Assembly (NCBI GenBank): GCA_904420175.1
Contig: CAJFUF010000001.1
Span: 1 to 62,701, forward strand
Reading direction: 5' to 3'
DNA length: 62,701 bases
Source of the DNA: Candidatus Schneewindia gallinarum
GTDB taxonomy: Bacteria; Bacillota; Clostridia; Oscillospirales; Ruminococcaceae
The notes beneath the pieces are model-generated. The model saw only the letters and a list, made by a program, of their open reading frames with translations, was not told where the DNA came from and made no database searches. The first letter of the stretch is position 1; every line of letters begins with the position of its first letter. Below are positions 1 to 9,024 of this stretch, piece after piece. The translations under genes were made by a program, and so were the position numbers.

Positions 1-44
1 AGGCGGTACGCTACCCCTCCACGGGGCGCATACCGCCTTTTCTT
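1..44 (+). terminator. Rho-independent terminator of an off-window gene
   Basis: An inverted repeat (AGGCGGTA ... TACCGCCT with an inner CCCC/GGGG pairing) is followed by TTTTCTTGTT on the plus strand, so it should end a plus-strand transcript entering from the left. The minus strand also has the hairpin, but the window ends before any T tract could be seen there. Confidence 0.7.
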
Positions 45-106
45 GTTATCCAGCCCTCCGGCTGTATCGGTTGAGCAAAAGTCAGCGTGGGTTTGATGTG
101 GTATCT

Positions 107-235
107 TTAACTTTGGGAAACTCCGCTTTCCCATTTTGCAACCGCCTGCCGGGAAATTCCCAATTCCCCGGCAAGTGCTTCCTGTGAAAGTTTCTTTTCA
201 GTACGAAGCTGCCGGATCCGTTCACCTATTTTCAT
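107..235 (-). CDS. Truncated XRE-type HTH protein (42 aa)
   Basis: A 42-residue reading frame starts with MKIGERIRQLR and contains the complete helix-turn-helix core of Cro/C1 (XRE) regulators (LSQEALAGELGISRQAVAKW), then stops directly after WESGVSQS. Family members normally continue with another helix and usually a C-terminal domain. I see no recognisable continuation in the other two frames. It has a good ribosome binding site (AAAGGAG seven bases before ATG), so it could be translated as a mini-HTH, but a decayed regulator is as likely. It is divergent from nothing obvious; the next gene is a P-type ATPase on the same strand. Confidence 0.55.
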   Translation of the reverse strand: MKIGERIRQLRTEKKLSQEALAGELGISRQAVAKWESGVSQS

Positions 236-312
236 GGTAACACTCCTTTATAATTCCATTTTAAGAAGAAGGGAGGGACGAGTCCACCAACTATTCGGCA
301 ACCGGTGGTTGC

Positions 313-344
313 AAAAGGCACAGCTTGGTCAAGCTGTGCCTTTT
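313..344 (-). terminator. Terminator downstream of the P-type ATPase
   Basis: A perfect 14-bp stem (AAAAGGCACAGCTT paired with AAGCTGTGCCTTTT) around a 4-base loop, with A/T tracts on both sides, so it can act in both directions. It lies 12 bases past the stop of the minus-strand ATPase gene. Confidence 0.85.
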
Positions 345-355
345 CCTTGCAGTTT

Positions 356-2734
356 TTAGCTTTTTTTCAACTGTTGCCGCTTAGAATGCTCTTTTCCTTC
401 ATACCACGCCAGCCATCGCTTTACGGCCGCTTCAAACAGCCGCAGAAGCAGTACTACCACGACAAAGACCACCGCAGCAACCAACAGCGACTGAAGGTTC
501 AGCGCGTGGAACTCCATAATTTCCGGCAGGCAGTACACAATAAGGAAACCTGTCAGCATGGTGAAAAACAAGGCTGCCCGCCATTTTGAAAAGGGAACGG
601 ACACCTTGTAGAGGATTAGAAATGCCACGCTTGCATAGATGGTGACAGCCAGTTGCTGTGTCACATTAAAGCCGAAAAGGTTACATGCCTCCAAAATTCT
701 GGTGATAATGACACAGCTTGTCACCGTCAGTGCACCGGGCAGGGCAAAGCTGAGCACCCGCCGTAAAAAGTGAGGCTGAATCCGGCGGGAGTTGGGCTCC
801 AGCGCCAGGAAAAAGGTGGGGATACCGACCGCGAAGGAGCTGACGACACTCATATGAATGGGAAGGAAAGGATAGGTTTGCCCGATAATGATGTGGAAGA
901 TGGTCAGCAGGGTAGAGAAGATGGTTTTTACAAGGTACAGGCAGGACACCCTCTCAATGTTTCCTACAACGCGGCGACCCTCTAAAATAATATTCGGTAC
1001 CGAGGTGAAGTCGGAATTCAGCATAACGATGTGGGCCACCTGCTTGGCGGCGTCACTGCCGGAGGCCATTGCAATGCTGCAATCCGCCTCCCTTAAAGCG
1101 GGAACGTCGTTGACACCGTCCCCCGTCATGGCAACGGTGTTGCCCAGCGCCTTATAACCGGCGACAATGCGCTTTTTCTGCGCAGGTGTCACTCTGCCGA
1201 AAATGTTGTAGTGCTTCAAAACCTCAAGCAGTTTGTCGTCCTCTTCCGGCAGCTGTTCAGCATCAAAATACTGTTCTGCATGTTCAAAGCCGAGAGAGGC
1301 CGCAATACTGGACACAGCGGCGGGATTATCCCCGGAAATAATTTTAACAGCCACATCATGCTTCTGAAAATAGTCAAGCATGGTGCGTGCACTGGGTTTG
1401 ACCACATCCCGCAGCAGCAGGAAGCCAACTGCACGGGGCGTTTCGTCCAGTTCACCCTGAAAAGTTTCCCTGTCAAGGTGGGCCAGCACCACAACGCGGT
1501 AGCCTTTGGATGCAAACTTTCCACATTGGGAAAGGACGGCTTCGGCTTCTTTCCCTTTCAAAACAAATTCCGGCGCACCAAGTAGATAGGTCCCGGCCCC
1601 ATCAAAAGACACGGAGGAAAATTTCCTTGCGGAGGAAAAGGGAATGGACGACACGACAGCCCAGTCCGGAATGGAGGGATAATATTGGGCCACTGCCGCA
1701 GCAGTGGAGTTTTTGTCCGGAAATGCCGCACACACCGCCGCACAGCCAAGGGCCAGTTCATTCTCCATTCTTTCATCCAGGGGGCAGGCCTGTTCCACCG
1801 TAATACGGCCTTCTGTCAGCGTGCCGGTCTTGTCAAGACAGATAAGACCGGTGCGGGCCATCACTTCCACAGCGGCCAATTCCTGAACAACCGTTTTCTT
1901 CCGCGCCAATTTTATGATGCTGACGGCGAAGGAAACGGTGGTTAAAAGAATCAGCCCCTCCGGAATCATACCGACCACTGCGGCGGAGGTGGCAAGGATT
2001 GCATCCTGCCACTGCATACCGTCCCGAAAAAATTGGGAGGTGAACAGCAACACACCGAGCGGCGCGATGGTCAGCGTCAGCGTCTTGGTTATCAGGCGGA
2101 AGCTGGCAAGGATTTCAGAACGGGCCCGCTTATAATTTTTTGCCTCATCACTTAACTGGTTGGCATAACTGTCCTTTCCCACTTTGGTGGCGGTAATGCA
2201 GCCACTGCCCGCGACAACGAAACTGCCGGAAAGGATCCGGTCGCCCGGCTGCTTCAGCACCGGGTCCGACTCGCCGGTTAACAGGGATTCATCCACCTCC
2301 AGCCCTTCCGATAAGGTGACGACGCCATCCACGGTGAACTGTGCCCCTGTGGACACCAGAAACAGATCATCCGTAACCAGCTGGGAGGAGGGGATGGACT
2401 GACGTTTTCCGTCCCGGATTACCTCCGCCGTGGGGGATGTGACGATGGAGATGGCATCAATGGTGCGTTTTGCCTTGATTTCCTGAATAACACCAATGAC
2501 AAGGTTGCACAGGATAATGCAGATAAACAGCCCGTTTTTGTAGCTGCCTGTCAGCATAACCAGCGCAAAGATTACGAAGTTTAAAATATTAAAAAGGGTA
2601 AACACGTTGGAGAAAATGATTTCTTTTATGCTTTTGGTCTTCTTCTCCGTCTCCGTGTTTATAAGCCCTCTGTCCGCCCTGTCCCGAACCTCTTGGGAGG
2701 ACAAACCGTGGTAATGTGCGGTGTCGATATCCAT
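356..2734 (-). CDS. Cation-transporting P-type ATPase (Ca/Mg-type, CtpE/Exp7-like)
   Basis: Integral membrane cation pump of the P-type ATPase superfamily, 792 aa. Visible are the actuator TGES (about residue 153), the phosphorylation motif DKTGTLT (Asp near 301), the hinge TGDGVNDVPALREAD, and paired membrane segments before, between and after these domains. There is no CPC/SPC metal motif and no HMA domain; the transmembrane site reads PEGL, as in the calcium/magnesium-type group that includes mycobacterial CtpE and pneumococcal Exp7, so Ca2+ or Mg2+ is the best guess by family. I chose the ATG preceded by GAGG five bases upstream; a TTG 39 bases earlier with its own AGGGG is an alternative. 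It follows nth on the same strand after 97 bases. Confidence 0.85.
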   Translation of the reverse strand: MDIDTAHYHGLSSQEVRDRADRGLINTETEKKTKSIKEIIFSNVFTLFNILNFVIFALVMLTGSYKNGLFICIILCNLVIGVIQEIKAKRTIDAISIVTSPTAEVIRDGKRQSIPSSQLVTDDLFLVSTGAQFTVDGVVTLSEGLEVDESLLTGESDPVLKQPGDRILSGSFVVAGSGCITATKVGKDSYANQLSDEAKNYKRARSEILASFRLITKTLTLTIAPLGVLLFTSQFFRDGMQWQDAILATSAAVVGMIPEGLILLTTVSFAVSIIKLARKKTVVQELAAVEVMARTGLICLDKTGTLTEGRITVEQACPLDERMENELALGCAAVCAAFPDKNSTAAAVAQYYPSIPDWAVVSSIPFSSARKFSSVSFDGAGTYLLGAPEFVLKGKEAEAVLSQCGKFASKGYRVVVLAHLDRETFQGELDETPRAVGFLLLRDVVKPSARTMLDYFQKHDVAVKIISGDNPAAVSSIAASLGFEHAEQYFDAEQLPEEDDKLLEVLKHYNIFGRVTPAQKKRIVAGYKALGNTVAMTGDGVNDVPALREADCSIAMASGSDAAKQVAHIVMLNSDFTSVPNIILEGRRVVGNIERVSCLYLVKTIFSTLLTIFHIIIGQTYPFLPIHMSVVSSFAVGIPTFFLALEPNSRRIQPHFLRRVLSFALPGALTVTSCVIITRILEACNLFGFNVTQQLAVTIYASVAFLILYKVSVPFSKWRAALFFTMLTGFLIVYCLPEIMEFHALNLQSLLVAAVVFVVVVLLLRLFEAAVKRWLAWYEGKEHSKRQQLKKS

Positions 2735-2831
2735 AAGTACCTCGTTCATAAATTGATTTAAGCCCGTTATCAATCTGTATTCCCCTGGGGTCCCGATTCA
2801 TACCACCGGACCGTGGCGCCTTATTTTCAGG

Positions 2832-3470
2832 TTATTTGCCGTTTTTCTTACAATAGTCGCACAGCTCCCTTAAACAGCAGCGCCCGCAGTCCGGCCGGCG
2901 GGCCACACAGACCTTCCTGCCATGCAGAACAAGCGCATGGCAGAAGTCGCTGCCCTTATCAAGGGGAACAATTTTCCTCAGCTGCATTTCAACCTTTACC
3001 GGCTCCTTAGAGTCTACAAGTCCCAGCAGATTGGTAATCCGAATGCAGTGGGTGTCAGTGACAATGGCTTCTTTACCGTACACATCACCCAGGATGAGGT
3101 TGGCGCTTTTTCTGCCCACGCCCGGCAGCTCTAGCAGCTGCTCCATGGTGTCCGGCACACGGCCGTTGTATTTTTCCACCAGCATTTTGGCGCAAAGGGA
3201 GATGTCTCGCGCCTTTGCATGGTAGAACCCGCAGGATTTAATATAGCCTTCAATTTCAATCGGATCCGCCTGCGCCATATCAAACACGGTAGGGAAGCGT
3301 TCAAACAGTGCCGGCGTAACCATATTAACCCGCGCGTCGGTGCACTGGGCGGCCAGACGGACCGCCACAAGCAACTGGTAGGGATCGGTATCATTTAAAG
3401 TACAGGATGCGTCGGGATATTCTTTCAGCAGCAATTCCACACACTGCTGCGCCTTCTGTTTTTTTGTCAT
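2832..3470 (-). CDS. nth: Endonuclease III
   Basis: Bifunctional DNA glycosylase/AP lyase for oxidised pyrimidines in base excision repair, 212 aa, the usual length. The helix-hairpin-helix LPGVGRKSAN carries the catalytic Lys121, followed by catalytic Asp139 in VTDTH. The C-terminal [4Fe-4S] loop has Cys188, Cys195, Cys198 and Cys204 with the canonical C-x6-C-x2-C-x5-C spacing. The start was taken at MTKKQK, which has GGAG eight bases upstream and matches family N-termini; the in-frame extension upstream has no family counterpart and covers the promoter. Transcribed divergently from glyA. Confidence 0.95.
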   Translation of the reverse strand: MTKKQKAQQCVELLLKEYPDASCTLNDTDPYQLLVAVRLAAQCTDARVNMVTPALFERFPTVFDMAQADPIEIEGYIKSCGFYHAKARDISLCAKMLVEKYNGRVPDTMEQLLELPGVGRKSANLILGDVYGKEAIVTDTHCIRITNLLGLVDSKEPVKVEMQLRKIVPLDKGSDFCHALVLHGRKVCVARRPDCGRCCLRELCDYCKKNGK

Positions 3471-3522
3471 TGCTTCAGCTCCACTTCTCCTGTAAATTAG
3501 GTTTATTACATACAGTAAAGCC

Positions 3523-3551
3523 ATTATACCATAATCTCCTTTTCGCTTCAA
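3523..3551 (-). promoter_or_regulatory. nth promoter
   Basis: On the minus strand TTGAAG and TATAAT are separated by 17 bp, about 50 bp before the chosen nth start. It lies back-to-back with the glyA promoter. Confidence 0.65.
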
Positions 3552-3557
3552 TTTCGG

Positions 3558-3586
3558 TTGTAATTTAGGGTAAAAGAAAGTATAAT
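3558..3586 (+). promoter_or_regulatory. glyA promoter
   Basis: TTGTAA and a perfect TATAAT with 17-bp spacing, 30 bp before the glyA start codon. Only six bases separate it from the divergent nth promoter, so polymerase binding at the two may be mutually exclusive. Confidence 0.75.
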
Positions 3587-3616
3587 GAAAAGTACTATTG
3601 AATTGGAGGATTGGTT

Positions 3617-4870
3617 ATGTTTCAGGACATGATGGACACCATCGGGTTTGTTGAAAAATACGACCCTGAAGTGGGAAAAGCCCTTGAAAGCGAGCTGGGA
3701 CGCCAGCGCCGCAATCTTGAGCTGATCGCCTCGGAAAATATCGTTTCTCCGGCTGTGCTTGCCGCAATGGGAACGATTTTGACCAACAAATATGCAGAGG
3801 GGTATCCCGGTCACCGCTATTACGGCGGCTGCGAGTATGTCGATGTGGTGGAGAATATCGCCATCGAGCGTGCGAAGGAGCTGTTTCACGCCGACCATGC
3901 CAATGTGCAGCCTCACTCCGGCGCGCAGGCTAACATGGCCGTATATTTTGCGCTGATTAAACCGGGCGACACGGTCATGGGAATGAACCTGGCCCACGGC
4001 GGGCACCTGACCCACGGCTCTCCGGTCAACATGTCGGGCTCTTACTACCATTTTGTGCCTTATGGTGTGGACAGTGAGACGCAGCGCATCGATTACGACA
4101 AGATGGAAGCCACCGCAATGGAGTGCAAGCCGAAAATGATTGTGGCGGGCGCTTCTGCTTATCCGCGGGTGATTGATTTCGAGCGGATTTCCCACATTGC
4201 AAAAAAAGTCGGCGCGTATTTCTTTGTGGATATGGCGCACATTGCAGGCCTTGTTGCCGCAGGAGAGCATCCGTCCCCCGTCCCGTATGCGGATGTGGTG
4301 ACCACCACCACCCACAAGACGCTGCGCGGCCCCCGCGGTGGGCTTATCCTGTGCAAGGAAGAGTATAAAAAGGCCATCAACAAGGCGGTGTTCCCCGGCA
4401 CACAGGGCGGCCCGCTTATGCACATTATTGCCGCCAAGGCGGTCTGCCTCGGCGAGGCGCTGAGCGACAGCTTCAAGGCTTATCAGCACCAGATCGTGCT
4501 GAATGCGGCTGCCCTTGCAAAGGGACTGACCGAACGTGGCGTTAAGCTGGTGTCCGGCGGAACGGACAACCACCTGATGCTGGTGGATTTGCGCGGCACC
4601 GGAGTGACCGGTAAAGAGCTGGAGAAACGCCTGGACGAGGTGCACATTACGGTAAACAAAAACGCCATTCCCGATGACCCGGAAAGCCCCTTCATCACCA
4701 GCGGAATCCGCGTGGGTACGCCGGCAGTGACCAGCCGCGGCCTTGTTGAAAAGGATATGGATAAAATTGCGGAGTGCATTGCCCTTGCCATCAACGATTT
4801 TGACACCAAGGGCGATTATATCCGCGGGGAAGTGGAGAAGCTCTGCGGGGCGCATCCTCTGTACGAGTAA
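3617..4870 (+). CDS. glyA: Serine hydroxymethyltransferase
   Basis: PLP enzyme converting serine and tetrahydrofolate to glycine and 5,10-methylene-THF, the main source of one-carbon units; 417 aa, normal for the family. The PLP lysine is Lys234 in [14 protein letters not shown]; the cofactor Asp/His lie in VDMAH (205-208), and the N-terminal SENIVS and [13 protein letters not shown] substrate motifs are intact. ATG at 3617 has GGAGG seven bases upstream, better than the TTG six bases earlier. Followed after 25 bases by rarA, probably co-transcribed. Confidence 0.97.
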   Translation: MFQDMMDTIGFVEKYDPEVGKALESELGRQRRNLELIASENIVSPAVLAAMGTILTNKYAEGYPGHRYYGGCEYVDVVENIAIERAKELFHADHANVQPHSGAQANMAVYFALIKPGDTVMGMNLAHGGHLTHGSPVNMSGSYYHFVPYGVDSETQRIDYDKMEATAMECKPKMIVAGASAYPRVIDFERISHIAKKVGAYFFVDMAHIAGLVAAGEHPSPVPYADVVTTTTHKTLRGPRGGLILCKEEYKKAINKAVFPGTQGGPLMHIIAAKAVCLGEALSDSFKAYQHQIVLNAAALAKGLTERGVKLVSGGTDNHLMLVDLRGTGVTGKELEKRLDEVHITVNKNAIPDDPESPFITSGIRVGTPAVTSRGLVEKDMDKIAECIALAINDFDTKGDYIRGEVEKLCGAHPLYE

Positions 4871-4895
4871 GCTTGCAGAAAGGGACGTGGAAGCA

Positions 4896-6155
4896 ATGTC
4901 CTCACCGCTTGCGGACAGAATCCGGCCAGACAGCCTCGACAATGTGGTTGGGCAGCAGGAGCTGGTCGGAGAAAATGGAATATTGCGGCGCATTGCCGCC
5001 AGCGGGAATATTCCCAACATGATTTTTTACGGCCCGTCCGGTGTGGGGAAGACCACTGTGGCACGGATTCTGTGCGGAATGACCGGGAAGAAGCTGTACA
5101 AGCTGAACGGAACGTCCGCCTCCACTGCCGATATTAAAGAGATTATCGCGGGCGTCGGCACACTGGACGCACTGGGTGGCGTTGTGCTTTATCTGGATGA
5201 AATTCAGTACTTAAATAAAAAACAGCAGCAGTCGCTGTTGGAGTATATCGAAAACGGCGACATCACCCTGATTGCGTCCACCACGGAAAACCCGTATTTC
5301 TATATTTACAGTGCCATTCTCAGCCGTTGCACCGTCTTTCAGTTCAAACCCATTACCAGGCAGGACGTCAGTGTGGCGGTCCGCCGGGCATACCGGATTC
5401 TGAAGGAGGAAACGGGTGAGGAGCTGGAGGTGCCGGACGAATGCATCGATTACATCGCAGCCGTATGCGGAGGCGATGTGCGTAAGGCGCTGAATGCGGT
5501 GGAACTGTCCGCCAGCGCGGCGCAGGAGCAAAACGGAAAACGAACCGTCACGATAGAACTGCTGCAAAGCATCACTGGCAAGTCCGGCATGCGGTACGAC
5601 CGGGACGCGGACGAGCACTACAACATCCTGTCCGCTTACCAGAAGTCTATGCGCGGCTCTGATCCGGATGCGGCGCTTCACTATCTTGGCCGGCTTTTGG
5701 AAAGCGGGGATCTACAGTCCGCCTGCCGCAGGCTGCTGGTTACCGCCAGCGAGGATGTGGGCCTTGCTTTTCCGCAGTGTATTGCCATTGTGAAGGCATG
5801 TGTGGACGCGGCATTTCAACTGGGTCTGCCGGAGGCGCGTATCCCCTTGGCACAGGCAGTTGTGCTGGTCGCCACTGCGCCAAAGTCCAACAGTACCTCC
5901 GCTGCAATCGACGCGGCAATGCAGGACATTCAAAACGGCCTGTCCGGAGACGTTCCCGCCTACTTGAAGGACGCACATTACAGTGGCGCGGGGAAAATGG
6001 GCCACGGCAAAGGCTATCAGTACCCCCACTCGTTTCCGGGGAACTATGTAAAGCAGGACTACTTGCCAGATTCGCTGAAGGGCCGTCGGTACTACAACTA
6101 TGGCAGTAACAAGTATGAACAGTCATGCAGCGAATACTGGAAGAAGATAAAATAA
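4896..6155 (+). CDS. rarA: Replication-associated recombination protein A (MgsA/RarA AAA+ ATPase)
   Basis: Cytosolic AAA+ ATPase acting at stalled replication forks, 419 aa. Walker A is GPSGVGKTT, Walker B is VLYLDEIQ, sensor 1 is IASTTENP, and the C-terminal half has the MgsA tetramerisation/DUF813 region including the HYSGAGKMGHGKGYQYPH stretch typical of the family's end. The start MSSPLADRIRP is the conserved N-terminus; the ribosome binding site is weak (GTGG), suggesting translation coupled to glyA. The nucleoside hydrolase array begins 16 bases downstream on the same strand with no obvious promoter in the gap. Confidence 0.93.
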   Translation: MSSPLADRIRPDSLDNVVGQQELVGENGILRRIAASGNIPNMIFYGPSGVGKTTVARILCGMTGKKLYKLNGTSASTADIKEIIAGVGTLDALGGVVLYLDEIQYLNKKQQQSLLEYIENGDITLIASTTENPYFYIYSAILSRCTVFQFKPITRQDVSVAVRRAYRILKEETGEELEVPDECIDYIAAVCGGDVRKALNAVELSASAAQEQNGKRTVTIELLQSITGKSGMRYDRDADEHYNILSAYQKSMRGSDPDAALHYLGRLLESGDLQSACRRLLVTASEDVGLAFPQCIAIVKACVDAAFQLGLPEARIPLAQAVVLVATAPKSNSTSAAIDAAMQDIQNGLSGDVPAYLKDAHYSGAGKMGHGKGYQYPHSFPGNYVKQDYLPDSLKGRRYYNYGSNKYEQSCSEYWKKIK

Positions 6156-6171
6156 AGAGGGAGATGATTTT

Positions 6172-7119
6172 GTGAGCAAGACGCCGATTATTATTGATTG
6201 TGATCCGGGGCATGACGATGCCATTGCCATCCTGATGGCGGCGGCCAGCGACAAGTTGGACATTAAAGGCATCACAATCGTGGGAGGAAACCAGACACTG
6301 GAAAAGTGCTTAAACAACACGCTGAAGTTTTTAAGCCATCTGGATCTGCATATCCCTGTTGCAGCAGGTGCCGAAGGCCCGCTACTGCGCGGGCTGACTG
6401 TGGCGCCCTATGCCCATGGCGACAGCGGCATGGACGGTCCCCAGCTGCCGCCTGCAACGCAAAAGCCTGTTGAGATGAACGCCGTTCAGCTGATGGAGAA
6501 AATCGTGCGGGAGAGTGAGCAGAAGGTGACGCTGTGCCCCATGGGCCCGCTGACCAACATTGCAATTTTTCTGCGTGCAAACCCGGATTTGATTGAAAAG
6601 ATTGACAAAATTTCTCTGATGGGCGGCACCACCTTGATTGGAAACCGCACCCCCACCAGTGAGTTTAATATCTGGGAGGACCCGGAGGCTGCGGACATTG
6701 TTTTCCGCAGCGGTATCCCGCTTTTCATGCAGGGGCTGGATGTAACCTATCAGGCAGGTGTTAACGACGATGAAATCGCCCAAATCCGTGCCATCGGCAA
6801 CAAATATTCCACGTTTGTGGCGGATCTGCTGGACTTTTTCTCCAAGTACCACCGCAATCTCGGCCGGATGTATACCCCGTTGCACGATCCCTGTGCTGTC
6901 GCATATGTTATCGATCCGGACATGTTTACAACAGAGGACCACTATGTGGAAATCGACATGGACGGAGAACTGACGCTGGGCACCACGGTGACGCACAACT
7001 TCGGCCGCTGCACGCATGCCCCCAACTGCACGGTTTCTCTCGGTATTGATAGGGAGAAGTTTGTAAAACTGCTGTTTGACTCCCTTGAGATACTGGGAAG
7101 AGGTGGCCGCTATGCATAA
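6172..7119 (+). CDS. Nucleoside hydrolase 1, A-type (IUNH family)
   Basis: Inosine-uridine-preferring nucleoside hydrolase fold enzyme, 315 aa, expected to cleave the N-glycosidic bond of ribonucleosides to base and ribose using a bound Ca2+. The N-terminal DCDPGHDDAIA supplies the general-base and calcium Asp residues; HGDSGMDGP lies in the mid-N-terminal part, and HD in PLHDPCAV near the C-terminus supplies the general-acid His and last Ca ligand. GTG start with GAGGGAG upstream. First of six paralogues; it overlaps the next gene by 8 bp, implying translational coupling. Base preference cannot be read from sequence. Confidence 0.92.
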   Translation: MSKTPIIIDCDPGHDDAIAILMAAASDKLDIKGITIVGGNQTLEKCLNNTLKFLSHLDLHIPVAAGAEGPLLRGLTVAPYAHGDSGMDGPQLPPATQKPVEMNAVQLMEKIVRESEQKVTLCPMGPLTNIAIFLRANPDLIEKIDKISLMGGTTLIGNRTPTSEFNIWEDPEAADIVFRSGIPLFMQGLDVTYQAGVNDDEIAQIRAIGNKYSTFVADLLDFFSKYHRNLGRMYTPLHDPCAVAYVIDPDMFTTEDHYVEIDMDGELTLGTTVTHNFGRCTHAPNCTVSLGIDREKFVKLLFDSLEILGRGGRYA

Positions 7120-8080
7120 AATACCGGTTATCATCGACACGGATCCCGGCATTGACGACTTCTTTGCACTGGCAGTTGCTGCCGCCAGCGACAAGCTGGA
7201 CATCCGTGCCATAACCCCGGTTGCAGGCAACCAGACATACGAAAAGGTTTGTAGAAACGTGGAGAATATCCGCCAGCTGTTTCGTATGGACGGCGTGCGC
7301 ATTGCCACAGGTGCAAAGTGCCCTCTGGTTTCCGCACAGCGGACGGCTGGAAACGTTCACGGGGAGGACGGCCTGGGCGGTGTGATTTTGCCAAAGGCAC
7401 AGCAAAAGGCCGAAAGCACCTATGCGTGGGACGTCATCTATGAGGAGGCGAAACGGGCGCAGGGCAGGCTGCAGATTGCGGCGCTGGGCCCGCTGACCAA
7501 CATCGCAATTGCGGTGCTGAAATACCCGGACCTTCCCTCCATGATTGATAAGCTGTTTGTGATGGGCGGGACCAACGGTTTCGGTAATGTCTCCCCTTAT
7601 GCGGAATTTAACATCTGGGCGGATCCACATGCGGCGGATATCGTGTTTTGCTGCGGTATCAAAACCGTCAATATGGTGGGATTAAACCTTACACGGCAGG
7701 CCATTCTGGACATTCCGGAATACCGCAGGGTGTTTTCTGCGGCAGGGGACGGGCCGCTTGGGAAAATTGTAACCCAGCTTATCGACTATCTCGGCACACG
7801 GGCACACGGGCTTGGCAACACTGCAATGACCCTGCACGACGCCATTGTGACGGCGGCGATGTCCGATGATAAGCTGATTACTTATTTCCCGTCCTACGTC
7901 CGGGTAGAATGCCAGAGTGAGAATGCATTCGGCCAGACAGTGGTGTTTGCCGGGAACGGCAACCGCGTACTGGAGCAGGGCGAGCCCAACGTCAACGTGG
8001 CGGATACACTGGATTTGGAGCGCTTTAAAAGCACCCTGTCCGCTTCGCTTGAAAAATTAAAGGGGAGGGTTGCACTGTGA
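7112..8080 (+). CDS. Nucleoside hydrolase 2, B-type (IUNH family)
   Basis: 322-aa paralogue of the preceding gene but of a second subtype: the N-terminal motif is DTDPGIDDFFAL, the A-type HGDSGMDGP is replaced by HGEDGLGGV, and an AWDVIYEEAK block follows, shared with the fourth and sixth genes of the array. The C-terminal catalytic HD is kept (TLHDAIV), so activity is expected. ATG at 7112 overlaps the end of gene 1 by 8 bp, and its own stop overlaps the GTG of gene 3 by 4 bp. The alternation with A-type genes suggests a partner or complementary-specificity role, which is inference. Confidence 0.92.
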   Translation: MHKIPVIIDTDPGIDDFFALAVAAASDKLDIRAITPVAGNQTYEKVCRNVENIRQLFRMDGVRIATGAKCPLVSAQRTAGNVHGEDGLGGVILPKAQQKAESTYAWDVIYEEAKRAQGRLQIAALGPLTNIAIAVLKYPDLPSMIDKLFVMGGTNGFGNVSPYAEFNIWADPHAADIVFCCGIKTVNMVGLNLTRQAILDIPEYRRVFSAAGDGPLGKIVTQLIDYLGTRAHGLGNTAMTLHDAIVTAAMSDDKLITYFPSYVRVECQSENAFGQTVVFAGNGNRVLEQGEPNVNVADTLDLERFKSTLSASLEKLKGRVAL

Positions 8081-9009
8081 ACAAACGGCCGATTATCATT
8101 GACTGTGATACCGGGCATGACGACGCTATCGCCCTTCTTTTGGCGCTGGGAAGCCCGGAGGTGGAGCTGAAAGCAGTTACAACCACGGCGGGCAACAACG
8201 TTGTGGATAAAACTTTTCACAACACCCTTAAAGTGCTGTCCCACATAGGCGTGACAGATATCCCGGTGGCGAAAGGCGCAGAAAGCTTCTTCTTTCAGCC
8301 ACACAAAATTGCGGATCATGTCCATGGGGACAGCGGCCTTGACGGGCCGGAACTTGCGGAACCCTCCTTTGGCGGCGTGAAGTTGAGCGCAGTGGAACTG
8401 ATTGAAAAAACAGTCCGTGAAAGCGCTGAAAAAATCACGCTGTGCCCCATGGGCCCCCTGACGAATATTGCCACGTTCGTGCTGTCCTGCCCTGATCTGC
8501 TGCCGAAAATTGAAAGGATTTCCTTCATGGGCGGTTCCGCAGTGGGCGGCAATGCTTCCCCGGTGGCGGAATTTAACACATGGCAGGATCCGGAAGCGGC
8601 ACAGATTGTCTTAAAAAGCGGCGTACCGATCACCATGTGCAGTCTGGACGCCACCTTTGACGCCTACATCACTGCCGAGGAGAAGGAGCGTTTTCGTCAG
8701 ATTGGAAACAAAGCCGGTATCCTGACGGCGGAACTGTTGGACTTTTTCGGGAAATTCCACGCAAAGGTGGGGAACAAGGGCGCGCCCATGCACGATGCCT
8801 GTGCAGTTGCGGCAGTCATTAACCCGGCATTGTTTGAAATGAAGCGTGCTAACGTATCAATGGATTTAAACGGGACCTTTACACGCGGCTGCACAACCAC
8901 CGACATCACCGGCGTAACCGGAAGAAAACAGAACTGTGATGTAACCTTTGGCGTCGACAGGGAAGCATTTGTGGAACTGCTGTACAGCGCCGTTAAAAAT
9001 TTACAGTAA
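8077..9009 (+). CDS. Nucleoside hydrolase 3, A-type (IUNH family)
   Basis: 310 aa, A-type like genes 1 and 5: DCDTGHDDAIA at the N-terminus, HGDSGLDGP, CPMGPLTNIA, and PMHDACAV with the catalytic His-Asp. The one departure is DCDTG where the other five have DPG, replacing the Pro next to the calcium Asp with Thr; the Asp residues themselves are intact. GTG start, overlapping the previous stop by 4 bp (GTGA). It is followed by a 15-base gap carrying GAGGGAG for the next gene. Confidence 0.92.
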   Translation: MNKRPIIIDCDTGHDDAIALLLALGSPEVELKAVTTTAGNNVVDKTFHNTLKVLSHIGVTDIPVAKGAESFFFQPHKIADHVHGDSGLDGPELAEPSFGGVKLSAVELIEKTVRESAEKITLCPMGPLTNIATFVLSCPDLLPKIERISFMGGSAVGGNASPVAEFNTWQDPEAAQIVLKSGVPITMCSLDATFDAYITAEEKERFRQIGNKAGILTAELLDFFGKFHAKVGNKGAPMHDACAVAAVINPALFEMKRANVSMDLNGTFTRGCTTTDITGVTGRKQNCDVTFGVDREAFVELLYSAVKNLQ

Positions 9010-9024
9010 AGAGGGAGAACAGTG

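Noticed and set aside
3548-5020. Long minus-strand reading frame opposite glyA
   Set aside because: No ribosome binding site, no recognisable domain, and it lies over a clearly coding glyA; it is a frame shadow.
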